Positions 45,395 to 55,198 of a stretch of 64,000 nucleotides of DNA are shown here, one piece after another. Every line of letters begins with the position of its first letter. The first letter of the stretch is position 1. Both the position numbers and the translations under genes were made by a program. Below the pieces are notes generated by a model. The model was not told where the DNA came from. It saw nothing but the letters and a program-made list of their open reading frames with translations, and did not search any database. This DNA is from Nitrosospira sp. 56-18 (GTDB lineage: Bacteria; Pseudomonadota; Gammaproteobacteria; Burkholderiales; Nitrosomonadaceae), in NCBI GenBank assembly GCA_001899235.1, contig MKVR01000007.1, forward strand, positions 62,001-126,000, read 5' to 3'.

Positions 45395-45575
45395 GGCGCT
45401 TCAGGATAAACCTCCGCCGGTGCATCGCCGACAAAAACGGGTTGCGCCCCGAGCGCCGCCCGGAAGCTGCCGCAAAGCACGGAACCGGGCAGCGGCGGAA
45501 ATGCAAACCCCCAGGCTACCGTTGGGCCGCCCGCAGCCTGCCGCGAGGCGGCATATTCCTTCGGAAGACACAGGC
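45395..45575. repeat. Diverged and rearranged family A remnant
   Basis: The left part (GCGCTTCAGGATAAACCTCC) resembles an element A end; the right part contains CCTTCGGAAGACAC and GGGCAGCGGCGG blocks. The blocks are not all in one orientation, so the copy has been rearranged. No gene is supported between dacC and the small lipoprotein. Confidence 0.4.
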
Positions 45576-45602
45576 GCTGGCCTGTGTCTCCGCCCGTGGG
45601 CT

Positions 45603-45917
45603 CTACCGCTTGCCGCGGCAAACGCTGTATCCATCGCTCCAGCCCATCTTGTATTGCGCATCCACCGAAAAACGCCGCTCATCCTTTGCCGCATGACGCG
45701 TCTTCTTCGAGGTTTCGCAACCATCGATATACCCGTCCTTGAAGGCGGGTGAATATCCGGTGAGATTGTAGACGGGGCGCGTGCTTGTCGGGGGAGGCCC
45801 TGCCGGACCTTTAACCTCGGCCGTAGTTGCACAGCCCGCGATTAAAATCATCAAAAAGACTGGCGCAGTCGAACGCACTACACTTCCCCGCTTCACTGAA
45901 CCCGCTTTGCCGTCCAT
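45603..45917 (-). CDS. Small putative lipoprotein, unknown function
   Basis: A 104-aa protein with an N-terminal hydrophobic stretch and lipobox LIAGC (Cys29), after a long basic leader. The mature region is short with YNLTGYSPAFKDGYIDGCE and a C-terminal YKMGWSDGYSVCRGK. The two GY/GW-D-G-C-like repeats around FKDGYIDGC and YKMGWSDGY suggest a duplicated motif with paired cysteines. A later start (VKRGSVV, GTG, or ATG within the helix) is possible. The family is not recognised; similar small lipoproteins occur beside this ATPase gene in related genomes, which I cannot verify. Confidence 0.55.
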   Translation of the reverse strand: MDGKAGSVKRGSVVRSTAPVFLMILIAGCATTAEVKGPAGPPPTSTRPVYNLTGYSPAFKDGYIDGCETSKKTRHAAKDERRFSVDAQYKMGWSDGYSVCRGKR

Positions 45918-46044
45918 GATCCCAAACCCAGCAGTTGACCGCGCTCATTTCCAGGTTAGAGAGAGCCATGACCCACAAAGATTTTACGCGGCACTCTACG
46001 TCCACCTATATGGTGAAAGCGAGCCCTCCGCCGGGTTTAAACCA

Positions 46045-47589
46045 TCAGCGGCGACGCCCGCTCCCAAAAATACCCCCCAAAACCCCGCGAAAGATCTCCC
46101 GGCCGACCTGCGAGCCGATCGAACGCGCCGCGCTTTTGGCTGCCGCGTCGAGGATACCGGGATGCCGGCCGCCACGCGGTCCGGTTTTGCCCAGAAGCAG
46201 GCCACTCAGCGTATCCATCATGCCACCTTCATCGCTGGCCGGCGCCGCGTGATTTTCCTGCCGTTCCATCGGTCTTCCGCCATCCTCGCTGGCTTCCTGC
46301 GTCGTGGCGGTGCGGCTTCGGATTATTTCATAAGCGGATTCGCGATCCACCATCTGCTCATAATGCCCGAAAATGATGGAGGACTGGATGATATTCATGC
46401 GTTCCGCATCGTCGAGCGGACCCATTCGCGAGGCTGGCGGGGTGATGAATGCCTGTTCGACCATCCCCGGCCTGCCTTTCTCGTCCAGCAATGACACCAG
46501 CGCTTCGCCAACCGAAAGCTCGGTGATGGCTTTTTCGGTATCGAAACCGGGATTCGCCCGCATGGTCTGCGCCGCCGCCCGGACGGCTTTCTGGTCGCGT
46601 GCCGTAAATGCGCGCAACGCGTGCTGCACGCGGTTGCCAAGCTGCCCCAGGACATTCTCGGGAACATCGAGCGGATTCTGCGTCACAAAATATACCCCGA
46701 CCCCCTTGGAACGTATCAGCCTCACCACCTGCTCGATTTTCTCCAGCAGCGGGCGCGGGGCTTCGTTGAACAGCAGATGAGCCTCATCGAAAAAGAATAC
46801 CAGTTTCGGTTTTTCGGGGTCGCCGACTTCCGGCAGGCGCTCGAACAGTTCGGACAGCATCCACAGCAGAAACGTCGAGTACAGCTTGGGAGAATTCATG
46901 AGCTTTTCGGCTGCGAGAATATTGATCATTCCCCGGCCCTGGTTGTCGGTCTGCATCAAATCGCTGATGTCGAGCATCGGCTCGCCGAAGAACTGGCCGC
47001 CCCCCTGCTGTTCGATTTCGAGCAGCGAACGTTGAATTGCGCCGATGGAGGCGGCGGAAATGTTGCCATATTCGACGGTGAAATTCCGCGCATTCTCGCC
47101 CACGAATCGCAACATGGCGCGCAAGTCTTTCATGTCAAGCAGCAAAAGGCCGTTGTCATCCGCGATCTTGAACACCAGCGCCAGCACCCCTTGCTGCGTG
47201 TCATTCAGGTTGAATAACCGTCCAAGCAGCAGCGGCCCCATGTCGGATACGGTGGCGCGGACCGGGTGTCCCGATTTGCCGTATATATCCCAGAAAGTAA
47301 CCGGGCAACCCATCCACACCGGCTTCTCCAGCTTGAGTTGCGCCAGCCGCGCTTCCATCTTCGGGGAATCCTTGCCTGGAGCGGCCAGCCCCGACAGATC
47401 CCCCTTGACGTCGGCCATGAAAACCGGCACACCAATCGAGGAGAACCGCTCGGCCAGTACCTGTAGCGTGACCGTCTTGCCGGTTCCGGTCGCGCCGCTG
47501 ATGAGACCGTGCCGATTGGCAAGGCCAGGCAGCAAAACGATTGGCTTGCCGGATTTATCGGAAGTCGCGATTACTAATGGTTCTGGCAT
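46045..47589 (-). CDS. HerA-like ATPase of the DUF853 (YjgR) family
   Basis: A 514-aa P-loop NTPase. Walker A is [13 protein letters not shown], Walker [13 protein letters not shown], with a sensor region [27 protein letters not shown]. The DUF853 group is related to HerA/FtsK DNA translocases but its role is unknown. The C-terminus has an Ala/Gly/Arg-rich region ([17 protein letters not shown]..., IFGSGRRR) typical of YjgR. ATG at 47589. It is the single gene of its kind here, between a small lipoprotein gene and the CobD-like gene. Confidence 0.88.
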   Translation of the reverse strand: MPEPLVIATSDKSGKPIVLLPGLANRHGLISGATGTGKTVTLQVLAERFSSIGVPVFMADVKGDLSGLAAPGKDSPKMEARLAQLKLEKPVWMGCPVTFWDIYGKSGHPVRATVSDMGPLLLGRLFNLNDTQQGVLALVFKIADDNGLLLLDMKDLRAMLRFVGENARNFTVEYGNISAASIGAIQRSLLEIEQQGGGQFFGEPMLDISDLMQTDNQGRGMINILAAEKLMNSPKLYSTFLLWMLSELFERLPEVGDPEKPKLVFFFDEAHLLFNEAPRPLLEKIEQVVRLIRSKGVGVYFVTQNPLDVPENVLGQLGNRVQHALRAFTARDQKAVRAAAQTMRANPGFDTEKAITELSVGEALVSLLDEKGRPGMVEQAFITPPASRMGPLDDAERMNIIQSSIIFGHYEQMVDRESAYEIIRSRTATTQEASEDGGRPMERQENHAAPASDEGGMMDTLSGLLLGKTGPRGGRHPGILDAAAKSAARSIGSQVGREIFRGVLGGIFGSGRRR

Positions 47590-47743
47590 GGGATTTCATG
47601 GCTCCTGTTTCAGGGTTTCATGATTGCATCATGACTGGCACATCTCATGATGGCGGCAGTTATAATAATTGGTAAAAAGTGGTAAAAATCCTCGCCTGTC
47701 ATCGTAGCACGTCCCTGAATCCCGGGGGGACTGCCACTTATCT

Positions 47744-48661
47744 TCATCCCGCCCAACTGGCAATTTCCAGCAGCAGGAGCAGCAAAAGCCACACCACCAG
47801 CGCGCGCCAGACCAGGCCAATGGTATTTTGCAGAAAATCCACATCGGCTTCTTCCCCCACTCCCAGCTCAGGACGATAGAACTCCCCATGGGGTTGGCGC
47901 AAGGGATCTCCAAGACGCACTCCCAACGCGCCCGCACCGCTGGCGAGGATTATTCCCTGGTTTTGATTCATCCATGATGCAGCCTGCGCGCGCCAGCAAT
48001 AAACGGCATCTTCGAAATTGCCGGCGATGGCAAAGCTCATGGCGGTGCATCTTGCGGGCAGCCAGTCAATTATCTCGAAAGCTTTTGCCGCAAATGCGCC
48101 CGGCGCTTCCGGCTGTCCTCCCCAGCGCTCGTTCAGCAGCTCTGCCACACGATAGAGCAACGGACCCATGGGACCCGGCAATATGACAAAAGAGACAATA
48201 ATGGCAAACAGGTACCGGTGCGAATAAAGCAATCCCATTTCGATGGCAACCCGTGCAATTTGCTGGCTACTGAGCTCATCGGTCTCCTTCGCGCTCCCCC
48301 CTAGGTTCTTCAATAGCTGGCGGGCCAGAAGCACGTCGCCATTCTTTAGTGCTGCTTTCACTTCGACGAAAGACTCACTGAACTGCCGGAAGCCCATGGT
48401 GAAATACAGGATTGCCACATTCCAGGCGCACGCCAGGATCGGGCTCAAGCCATACAAAAAATGATAGGCCCAGCTCGCCACCACCAGTACAGGAAGCACT
48501 GCCGCAAACCAGGCCGCAATGCCATGATGGCGAATGCCCGTATCGAAATAGCGCCCAAGCGTATCCGCATAGGATAAAAACGCGGCTACCGGACCATTGC
48601 GGTGGCCGCTCGAATGCCAGCGTTCCAGCAACAGAGCAAAGATCAGAGAGAATAAGGTCAT
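47744..48661 (-). CDS. CobD/CbiB family membrane protein
   Basis: A 305-aa protein with several membrane helices, similar to CobD/CbiB adenosylcobinamide-phosphate synthases but lacking cobalamin genes nearby. LERWHSSGHRNGPVAAF and RVAIEMGLLYSHRYLFAII are recognisable, and DWLPARCTAMSFAIAGNFEDAVYCW matches the conserved C-terminal part (P.R..A..FA..G). Betaproteobacteria carry this paralog apart from cobalamin operons, so a role in B12 synthesis is doubtful; it may be an AmpE-like regulator. The ATG at 48661 overlaps the end of a family D element, which supplies GGATTTAGG directly before it. Confidence 0.72.
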   Translation of the reverse strand: MTLFSLIFALLLERWHSSGHRNGPVAAFLSYADTLGRYFDTGIRHHGIAAWFAAVLPVLVVASWAYHFLYGLSPILACAWNVAILYFTMGFRQFSESFVEVKAALKNGDVLLARQLLKNLGGSAKETDELSSQQIARVAIEMGLLYSHRYLFAIIVSFVILPGPMGPLLYRVAELLNERWGGQPEAPGAFAAKAFEIIDWLPARCTAMSFAIAGNFEDAVYCWRAQAASWMNQNQGIILASGAGALGVRLGDPLRQPHGEFYRPELGVGEEADVDFLQNTIGLVWRALVVWLLLLLLLEIASWAG

Positions 48662-48898
48662 CCTAAATCCGGCAGTTTAACGGGGTGGAGCATGCGATTT
48701 TTGGAGTGCAGGGCAAGGCGCAACGACGCGCAATAGCCATTCCATTCCAGGGAGTTGCAGCGCAGCCAGGTGCCGCAAAAATCATGCAATCCGCCATGTA
48801 GCGAACTCACACTATGGGTAAACATCTAAAACTGTGGAAAGTCTTTGGATCATGACTCCAAGACTGAAAAAAAGCGGTCAACTGCCGGATTTAGGATC
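48660..48898. repeat. Family D inverted-repeat element, long copy
   Basis: Terminal inverted repeats ATCCTAAATCCGGCAGTT and AACTGCCGGATTTAGGAT bound about 240 bp. A shorter related copy is at 14308-14447. There is no open frame for a transposase. The left end overlaps the cobD-like ATG; the right end lies 36 bp from the sucD stop. Confidence 0.7.
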
Positions 48899-48934
48899 AT
48901 AGCAAGAAAAGCCGGTTTTCTCGTCCCGGAAAAA

Positions 48935-49813
48935 TTATCGCAATACCGATTTGAGCACTCTTCCCATTTCCGCCGGATTGCGCGTCACCGTTATCCTGCA
49001 TGCTTCCATCACGGCAAGCTTTTCCTGCGCGGTGCCTTTCCCGCCGGATATGACCGCCCCGGCGTGTCCCATGCGCCTGCCCGGCGGCGCGGAAACGCCA
49101 GCGATAAAGCCGACCACCGGTTTATTCATATTGTCCCTGACCCAACGAGCGCAATCCTCCTCATCCGAGCCCCCGATTTCACCGACCATCAAGACAGCGT
49201 CCGTTTCATCATCCTCATTGAAAAGTTTCATCACATCCAGGTGCTTCAGCCCGTTGACCGGGTCGCCGCCGATTCCGATGCAGGTGGATTGCCCCAGTCC
49301 CTGCTCCATCAATTGCGCGACTGCTTCATAGGTCAGCGTGCCGGAGCGCGACACCACGCCTATGCGCCCTTTCTTGTGGATATAGCCGGGCATGATGCCG
49401 ATCTTGATTTCATCCGGCGTGATGATACCGGGGCAATTGGGACCGATCAGGCGCGTTTTGCGCCCTTCCATTTTGCGGCAGACGCGCAACATGTCGCGCA
49501 CCGGAATGCCTTCCGTGATGCAGATCACCAGGTCCAGTTCCGCATCAGCCGCTTCCTCGATCGCCGCCGCGGCAAAGGGGGGAGGCACATAAATCACCGA
49601 TACCGTCGCTCCTGACGCCTGTTTCGCTTCCATGACACTGGCGTAAACGGGGATACCCTCGAAATCCTTCCCCGCCTTCTTCGGATTGACGCCGGCAACA
49701 AAGCATTGGTCTCCGTCGGCATAATCCCGGCACATGCGGGTATGGAACTGGCCTGTCTTGCCGGTCATGCCCTGGGTCATGACGCGCGTATGTCGATCGA
49801 TCAGGATAGCCAT
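48935..49813 (-). CDS. sucD: Succinyl-CoA synthetase, alpha subunit
   Basis: A 292-aa subunit carrying the CoA-binding domain and the phosphohistidine. Conserved parts are GMTGKTGQFHTRMCRDY, TEGIPVRDMLRVCR, RLIGPNCPGIITP and the active-site GRRMGHAGAVISGGKGTAQEK with His245 in the MGHAGA motif. The ATG at 49813 follows the sucC stop by two bases, so the pair is co-translated. Reaction: succinyl-CoA + ADP/GDP to succinate in the TCA cycle. Confidence 0.95.
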   Translation of the reverse strand: MAILIDRHTRVMTQGMTGKTGQFHTRMCRDYADGDQCFVAGVNPKKAGKDFEGIPVYASVMEAKQASGATVSVIYVPPPFAAAAIEEAADAELDLVICITEGIPVRDMLRVCRKMEGRKTRLIGPNCPGIITPDEIKIGIMPGYIHKKGRIGVVSRSGTLTYEAVAQLMEQGLGQSTCIGIGGDPVNGLKHLDVMKLFNEDDETDAVLMVGEIGGSDEEDCARWVRDNMNKPVVGFIAGVSAPPGRRMGHAGAVISGGKGTAQEKLAVMEACRITVTRNPAEMGRVLKSVLR

Positions 49814-49815
49814 GG

Positions 49816-51048
49816 TTATGTCCTTCCCGTTGCCGGCCCGGGCGTCTCGGGTATCGCTGCCGCCGCGGCAGAGACAGCCTTGGCCGCCGCGTCGGCCATA
49901 TTGGCCGCGGAGATGATCGGCAGGCCCGATTCGGCCAGGATCTTCCTGCCCAGTTCCACATTGGTGCCTTCCAGGCGCACGACCAGCGGCACGCCCAGCT
50001 TTACTTCCCGGGCAGCCGCCACCACGCCTTCGGCAATGACGTCGCATTTCATGATGCCGCCGAATATGTTTATCAGGATGGCCCGCAGTTCCGGATTGCG
50101 CAACATCAGCTTGAATGCTTCCGCCACCTTTTCCGCGGTGGCGCCGCCCCCCACGTCGAGGAAGTTCGCAGGGTTGCCGCCATAAAGCTTGATGATATCC
50201 ATGGTGGCCATTGCCAGGCCCGCGCCGTTGACGAGGCAGCCGATGTTGCCATCCAGCGAGACATAGGAAAGATCATATTTCGAAGCCTCGATCTCCGCGG
50301 GGTCCTCTTCGTCCAGATCGCGCAAAGCGGCAAGCTCGGGATGGCGGAACAATGCATTGTCATCGAAGCTTAGTTTTGCGTCGAGTGCGAACACGCGATT
50401 GTCCGATGTCATCACCAGCGGATTGATCTCGACCAGCGAGGCATCGGTTGCGTCATAAGCGCGATACAACCCCTGCAGCAATTCGCTCGCTTCCTTTACC
50501 GCTTGCGGGCCGATGCCGATACTTTCCGCGATATCCCCGGCCTCTGAAGCGGTGAGGCCGGCAATCGGGTCGATGAATATCTTCCGGATCTTTTCGGGTG
50601 TCTTGGCCGCGACCTCCTCGATATCCATCCCCCCTTCGGCGCTTGCCATCAGGCACACCCGCCGCCTGGAGCGATCCACCACCAGGCCGATGTAGAACTC
50701 CCTGGTGATTTCCACGCCCTCCTCGATCAGCAGCCGCCGCACTGCCTGCCCGCCCGCGCCGGTCTGGCGGGTAACGAGCTGCATGCCCAGCATCTGCCCA
50801 GCGTATTGTTCCACCTCATCGAGCGAGCGCGCCACTTTCACGCCACCGCCCTTTCCACGGCCGCCTGCGTGAATTTGCGCCTTGACCACCCAGAGGCCGC
50901 CCTTCCCCAGCTTATCCGGCCTGTCCAGCTTGTTCAGCTTATGGGCAGCTTCCATTGCTTCCGCCACACTGAAACAGGCAATTCCACGAGGGATCGCAAC
51001 GCCGAACGCGCGCAGTATTTCCTTGGCCTGGTATTCATGGATCTTCAT
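49816..51048 (-). CDS. sucC: Succinyl-CoA synthetase, beta subunit
   Basis: A 410-aa ATP-grasp subunit. It starts [22 protein letters not shown], with the nucleotide-binding [16 protein letters not shown], a [21 protein letters not shown] segment and [15 protein letters not shown] with [16 protein letters not shown]. The C-terminal tail after AAA is slightly longer than usual (ends [12 protein letters not shown]). The operon is sucC-sucD; no other TCA genes are adjacent. Confidence 0.95.
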   Translation of the reverse strand: MKIHEYQAKEILRAFGVAIPRGIACFSVAEAMEAAHKLNKLDRPDKLGKGGLWVVKAQIHAGGRGKGGGVKVARSLDEVEQYAGQMLGMQLVTRQTGAGGQAVRRLLIEEGVEITREFYIGLVVDRSRRRVCLMASAEGGMDIEEVAAKTPEKIRKIFIDPIAGLTASEAGDIAESIGIGPQAVKEASELLQGLYRAYDATDASLVEINPLVMTSDNRVFALDAKLSFDDNALFRHPELAALRDLDEEDPAEIEASKYDLSYVSLDGNIGCLVNGAGLAMATMDIIKLYGGNPANFLDVGGGATAEKVAEAFKLMLRNPELRAILINIFGGIMKCDVIAEGVVAAAREVKLGVPLVVRLEGTNVELGRKILAESGLPIISAANMADAAAKAVSAAAAAIPETPGPATGRT

Positions 51049-51353
51049 GATTTTCCCGCGCTAGAAACAAGAGGCAAAGGAAGTATATCGCAATAGCGCC
51101 GCTACCGTTACCGTCGTAGTTTTTGCGCCATCACGGGAAAGAATTTACTTCAAGACGAAGACAGCCGGCTTGGCGTTATGAGTACCAGCCTTGCCGCGGC
51201 CACGATAACAATAGCCACTGCTCGCCAAAGTTAAAGCCGTATACATATACGTATCCAACATTCCACGCGCCCATCTGGATTTGAAAAATCCACTCCAGTG
51301 ATGTAGTCTGGACCCATTGCAACTCCCTGCTTGCGCCAAGGAGACGCTTCCTC
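51049..51353. other. Divergent intergenic region between sucC and the exonuclease gene
   Basis: No gene is supported, although a minus-strand frame spells an aromatic-rich tail (WNVGYVYVYGFNFGEQW) that could be a decayed coding remnant. Base composition becomes AT-richer around 51200-51300. Leaders for both genes lie here, but no clean promoter is visible. Confidence 0.45.
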
Positions 51354-52817
51354 GTGTTTTCCACACTGTCCCGTTTCGTCATCCTCGACCTGGAAACGAC
51401 CGGCGCGACACCTTCATACCACCGCGTCACCGAGATCGCACTCATCTGCTTCGAATACGGTGTGGAAACGGAACGCTGGCAGACGCTGGTCAATCCGGGT
51501 GTCAGCATTCCATCCTTCATCTCGCGCCTGACTGGCATCACCAATGACATGGTCCGGGACGCGCCGGCCTTCGAGGATATCGCCCCCGTCCTGCACGGCT
51601 ACCTGGGCGGCGCCATATTGGCTGCGCACAACGTGCGCTTCGACTATGGCTTCCTCAAGAACGAATACCGGCGCTTGGGCGCGGTACTGCGCCAGAAGGT
51701 GATGTGCACCGTCAAACTCTCGCGTGCCCTCTATCCGCATCACGAGGGCCACGGGTTGGATGCCATCATGGCACGCCATGGTCTTGCCTGCCCTGCGCGC
51801 CACCGCGCCATGGGAGATGTCGAACTGGTGGTCGACTACATGGAGCTCGCCAAGCGGGAATTGGGCGAGGCCGCGGTACTGGACGCCGTAGCCCGCCTGA
51901 TACACGGCCCCAGCCTGCCCGCGGGGCTCGATGCCGGGTTCCTGGACGAGATACCCGAGAGTCCGGGAGTGTATCTCTTCTACGGTGAGAACGACTTACC
52001 GCTCTATATTGGCAAGAGCGTCGCCTTGCGTTCCCGGGTGCTGTCCCATTTCAGCAACGATCATGCCTCCAGCCGGGACATGCGCATCGGACAGGAAATC
52101 ACGCGCGTGGAATGGATCGAGACAGCGGGAGAACTGGGCGCCTTGCTATTGGAAGCGAGACTGATCAAGGAACGTCAGCCGGTACATAACCGGCGGCTGC
52201 GGATACACCAGCTATTCTCGCTGAGTCTCGCTGCCGGGCTCAACCAGTTCCCGCTGGTGCGCGTTGTTGGGAAAGAGGAAATCGAGCCGGAGGTATTCGA
52301 GCACCTGTTTGGCTTGTTCCGCTCGAAACGCGGCGCCATGAACACCCTGCGCGAGATCGTCAGAGAGCAGCGGCTGTGTCCGCGCGTGGTCGGAATCGAG
52401 TCCGGCAAGGGCGCCTGTCTCGCATCACAGCTCAAACAGTGCGATGGTGTTTGTGCAGGAAGAGAGAAGCCGGAGCTGCATTACCTGCGCTTGAAGCTCG
52501 CCCTCATGCCCCACCGCCTGAAGCCCTGGCCTTATCCGGGGAAGATCGGTGTGCGTGAACAGCATGCCGACACCGGACGCACCCAGTTGCATATCTTCCA
52601 GGACTGGCGCCATCTCAAAACCGTGGAAGACGAGGACGAACTTCAGGATATCCTGACATCGCACTTTTGCGCCGAATTCGACCTGGACATCTACAAGCTG
52701 CTGCAACGCCATCTTCAAACCTGCGGAGATACCGTCATGATGCTTCCTGCCCTCGAAACGATGGATCGGGCAAACGGAGACTTGCTGGAAGAAGAAGTCG
52801 CAAATAAGGGATGTTGA
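51354..52817 (+). CDS. Fused 3'-5' exonuclease (Pol III epsilon-like) and GIY-YIG nuclease (Cho/UvrC-like)
   Basis: A 487-aa two-domain nuclease. The DEDDh exonuclease domain (about residues 5-175) contains VILDLETTGATP, LAAHNVRFDYGFL and the terminal HRAMGDV. A GIY-YIG domain follows (about residues 195-280) with ESPGVYLFYGENDLPLYIGKSVALRSRVLSHF, as in UvrC and Cho. The C-terminal 180 residues carry a few Cys and resemble the Cho/UvrC tail. Such fusions occur in betaproteobacteria and are presumed to act in excision repair. GTG start at 51354, with AAGGAG 10 bases upstream. Confidence 0.87.
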   Translation: MFSTLSRFVILDLETTGATPSYHRVTEIALICFEYGVETERWQTLVNPGVSIPSFISRLTGITNDMVRDAPAFEDIAPVLHGYLGGAILAAHNVRFDYGFLKNEYRRLGAVLRQKVMCTVKLSRALYPHHEGHGLDAIMARHGLACPARHRAMGDVELVVDYMELAKRELGEAAVLDAVARLIHGPSLPAGLDAGFLDEIPESPGVYLFYGENDLPLYIGKSVALRSRVLSHFSNDHASSRDMRIGQEITRVEWIETAGELGALLLEARLIKERQPVHNRRLRIHQLFSLSLAAGLNQFPLVRVVGKEEIEPEVFEHLFGLFRSKRGAMNTLREIVREQRLCPRVVGIESGKGACLASQLKQCDGVCAGREKPELHYLRLKLALMPHRLKPWPYPGKIGVREQHADTGRTQLHIFQDWRHLKTVEDEDELQDILTSHFCAEFDLDIYKLLQRHLQTCGDTVMMLPALETMDRANGDLLEEEVANKGC

Positions 52818-52913
52818 CGCCTATGTCATGCACCGCTTCCTCGATGACATGCAAATCCAAGGGATTTCGCAAAAATATATGTTTTCGATATAAATCAGTA
52901 ACTTGATCAACTA

Positions 52914-54926
52914 TTATTTTGTGAGATTAAGTCTAGATAGGGCAGATGTGAAAGTCATTGCCCAATTGGCATTCGTTCCGTTCAAATCATCATCGCGAAA
53001 CATTACCTCGGCCTCTCCTTGATATGTCATGATAGGTATTGCGATGATCTGTGGAGACATAGCCTTTCTCCGATCTACTTTGTAAACATCTATAGCAAAC
53101 TTTATGTCGCCTGCAGAACTAGTCACGCTATCTACAAGTTGCCAATGGGCAAACTCCGCAGGCTTATCCGGGGCTGTCAAATTTGTTCGAGCTCGTGCAA
53201 GGAAATGAGATGTCTCATCTCTATCAGCCAGCCAATATATCTCGCGGGTATCAAATAATTCATTTATTCTTCCACTTAAGGCCAATATTTCGATGAACGT
53301 CCTGAACTCGGACAGTTGAGGCAAAAACCAAGTTGAGCTATCAAAGGAACTTCGCCATCGGTTGTGCGATGGAATAAGTTTAAAAACATCTCGTTCACTT
53401 CGATCTTCAATTGCAACGGTGTTAACGAATTGCAGGACAAGTCCTGCCGCAAAATCATAGACTCGCACGACATTGTTACTCTCAACTATACGGCTAGTGT
53501 ATGAGCGCCATTCAGATGGAAGTCCAGATCGGGCTCCGAAAGATGATTTATCCGATAATGCTTGGTTTATCCATGCTTGATCAATCGAACTTGCTGGAAC
53601 CGAGGGACGGATAAATGGAAACAATGATGTGGTGCGCAAATCCATCGCCATTATTTCGCCCACACGCTTGCAGCCGTCACGAGTTGTTTGTCCCCAGCTA
53701 ATAAATAAGTCACACATCATGTCAGTCCATTTAACTGACGCGCATCGATCATCGCCATCAATAAAAGCTTTGATGAACATGAATTCCATGACTGATCGAT
53801 GGGCAAATTTGAAATTACCCACCGCATCTCTATTTAATAATGATCGATTGGTCAACTTCCAGCTTTCGATTAATTCGCTAGAAACGCGAATTAAACTTGC
53901 CAGCTCATTAAGCGGTATCCGTTCACTCCCCCTCGGATTGCGTCCCAAAACCAAATCAACAGCTAGTTCTTTTGAGAATCGCATCAGCTCATCAGAGCTA
54001 ATCCAGGCACTCTCCCGTTGTAACCATTGATCGACCATGAAAACATACAGATCCCAAAGATTGCGTGCATCCAACTTTGCTGCAGCAAGCTTTGGCACCA
54101 GGGTAAGCAGCATTGGAAGTACCGTAAGCTCTGGAATCTGAGCCACGATCTTTTTGGCCCTTTTGAGTTCGTTTAAATGTGTCCATTTAATCGCCGTTTT
54201 GAGAAATGCACTTACTTGTTGGTCATTAAAAGGCAGAAGATACACGGTGCGCCATTCGTGCATTGTTGGAGTTCCGGTACTCCGCGGTGCTACTTTAACT
54301 ATCCCTATTTCATGGGGTATAGAACTTTCCTGAGAGAAGAACTGTGTTCTGCAAGTCATGATAATCGCTTTAAAGTCCGCAGCGGCGATCATCAATTCAT
54401 CCATGCGCTTCCTATAATCTTCGATCGCGCTCGTATCCTCATCAAAAGCATCTAAAAGCAATATCGTTTCGCGTTGATCCACAATTTTCCGTATCTGCTC
54501 CCTCGCATCGTTACGATTTAATGGGATAAGCGCTATTCTCCTCCGCTTTCCAGGCCATTTTTTCTGTTCCTTCGCGAATAAGTTTAGCAGGAGAGTAGTT
54601 TTCCCCATCCCCGCGTCTGCGAGAACCAGGATGCGTCGCTGCTCCGAAGCAGATTGGATTTCATCCCATAGCGCACTGAAAACCAGCTTCCCGACTTTCA
54701 CTGTGACGTGAGGGTCGTCTTGGTTTGAAGGGTCGATATTCGAACAATATGGCTCGATATAATCTTTCTGTGCTTCTAGAAAATCCTCTTTTTGGAATGC
54801 GCTAATCAGCATATCTTTCTCCAATTCGAGAAGCCTTCGCGCCATTCGCTTTTCGTCATTCCGATCAAGAATGAATATGATCGCTTTCCATAGCGCAAAA
54901 AGACAACCCGCAACCGCGCTTATCAA
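52914..54926 (-). CDS. Membrane-anchored NACHT-type STAND NTPase
   Basis: A 670-aa protein with an N-terminal hydrophobic helix (about residues 2-20), then a NACHT module: Walker A in VLADAGMGKTTLLLNLF (near 105), Walker B in ILLLDAFDED (near 156) with the acidic pair, and a winged-helix-like region to about 400. The C-terminal 270 residues form a domain I do not recognise. The gene is visibly AT-rich compared with neighbours, with many ATT/AAA codons, which suggests horizontal gain. Start TTG at 54926; a longer hydrophobic frame upstream has no standard start. NACHT proteins in bacteria include single-gene anti-phage systems; that role here is inference. Confidence 0.75.
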   Translation of the reverse strand: MISAVAGCLFALWKAIIFILDRNDEKRMARRLLELEKDMLISAFQKEDFLEAQKDYIEPYCSNIDPSNQDDPHVTVKVGKLVFSALWDEIQSASEQRRILVLADAGMGKTTLLLNLFAKEQKKWPGKRRRIALIPLNRNDAREQIRKIVDQRETILLLDAFDEDTSAIEDYRKRMDELMIAAADFKAIIMTCRTQFFSQESSIPHEIGIVKVAPRSTGTPTMHEWRTVYLLPFNDQQVSAFLKTAIKWTHLNELKRAKKIVAQIPELTVLPMLLTLVPKLAAAKLDARNLWDLYVFMVDQWLQRESAWISSDELMRFSKELAVDLVLGRNPRGSERIPLNELASLIRVSSELIESWKLTNRSLLNRDAVGNFKFAHRSVMEFMFIKAFIDGDDRCASVKWTDMMCDLFISWGQTTRDGCKRVGEIMAMDLRTTSLFPFIRPSVPASSIDQAWINQALSDKSSFGARSGLPSEWRSYTSRIVESNNVVRVYDFAAGLVLQFVNTVAIEDRSERDVFKLIPSHNRWRSSFDSSTWFLPQLSEFRTFIEILALSGRINELFDTREIYWLADRDETSHFLARARTNLTAPDKPAEFAHWQLVDSVTSSAGDIKFAIDVYKVDRRKAMSPQIIAIPIMTYQGEAEVMFRDDDLNGTNANWAMTFTSALSRLNLTK

Positions 54927-55032
54927 TAAAAAAATTTGTCCTAGTGAGTTTTAGCTATAAATGATATTTGCTCTTGTACAGTTTTTTGCCGAGGACCGGT
55001 CGACTGTTGGATATTTCCCCGCCAGTGTCCCA

Positions 55033-55069
55033 TAAAAAGAAAAGGCTCACGTTTTTATTCGTAAGCCTT
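55033..55069 (-). terminator. Rho-independent terminator after the CAT-anticodon tRNA
   Basis: On the minus strand AAGGCTTACG and CGTGAGCCTT pair over 10 bp with one G-U, followed by TTTTCTTTTT. It lies 9 bases past the tRNA 3' end and would also insulate the NACHT gene. Confidence 0.8.
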
Positions 55070-55077
55070 TGTTTTAC

Positions 55078-55154
<77 letters not shown>

Positions 55155-55198
55155 CCGCAATGGTAGGATGAATCAAAGTATAACAGTTGCGAAGCCGC

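Noticed and set aside
51145-51366. Minus-strand frames with aromatic-rich tail upstream of the exonuclease gene
   Set aside because: Overlapping frames on the same strand give different peptides, none with a start signal or family; possibly a decayed coding remnant, not a gene.
52818-55077. Genomic island with att repeats at the tRNA 3' end
   Set aside because: I looked for a copy of the tRNA 3' end (GGTTCGAGTCCAACC region) near 52818-52913 and saw none, and there is no integrase gene; only the AT-rich composition supports transfer.
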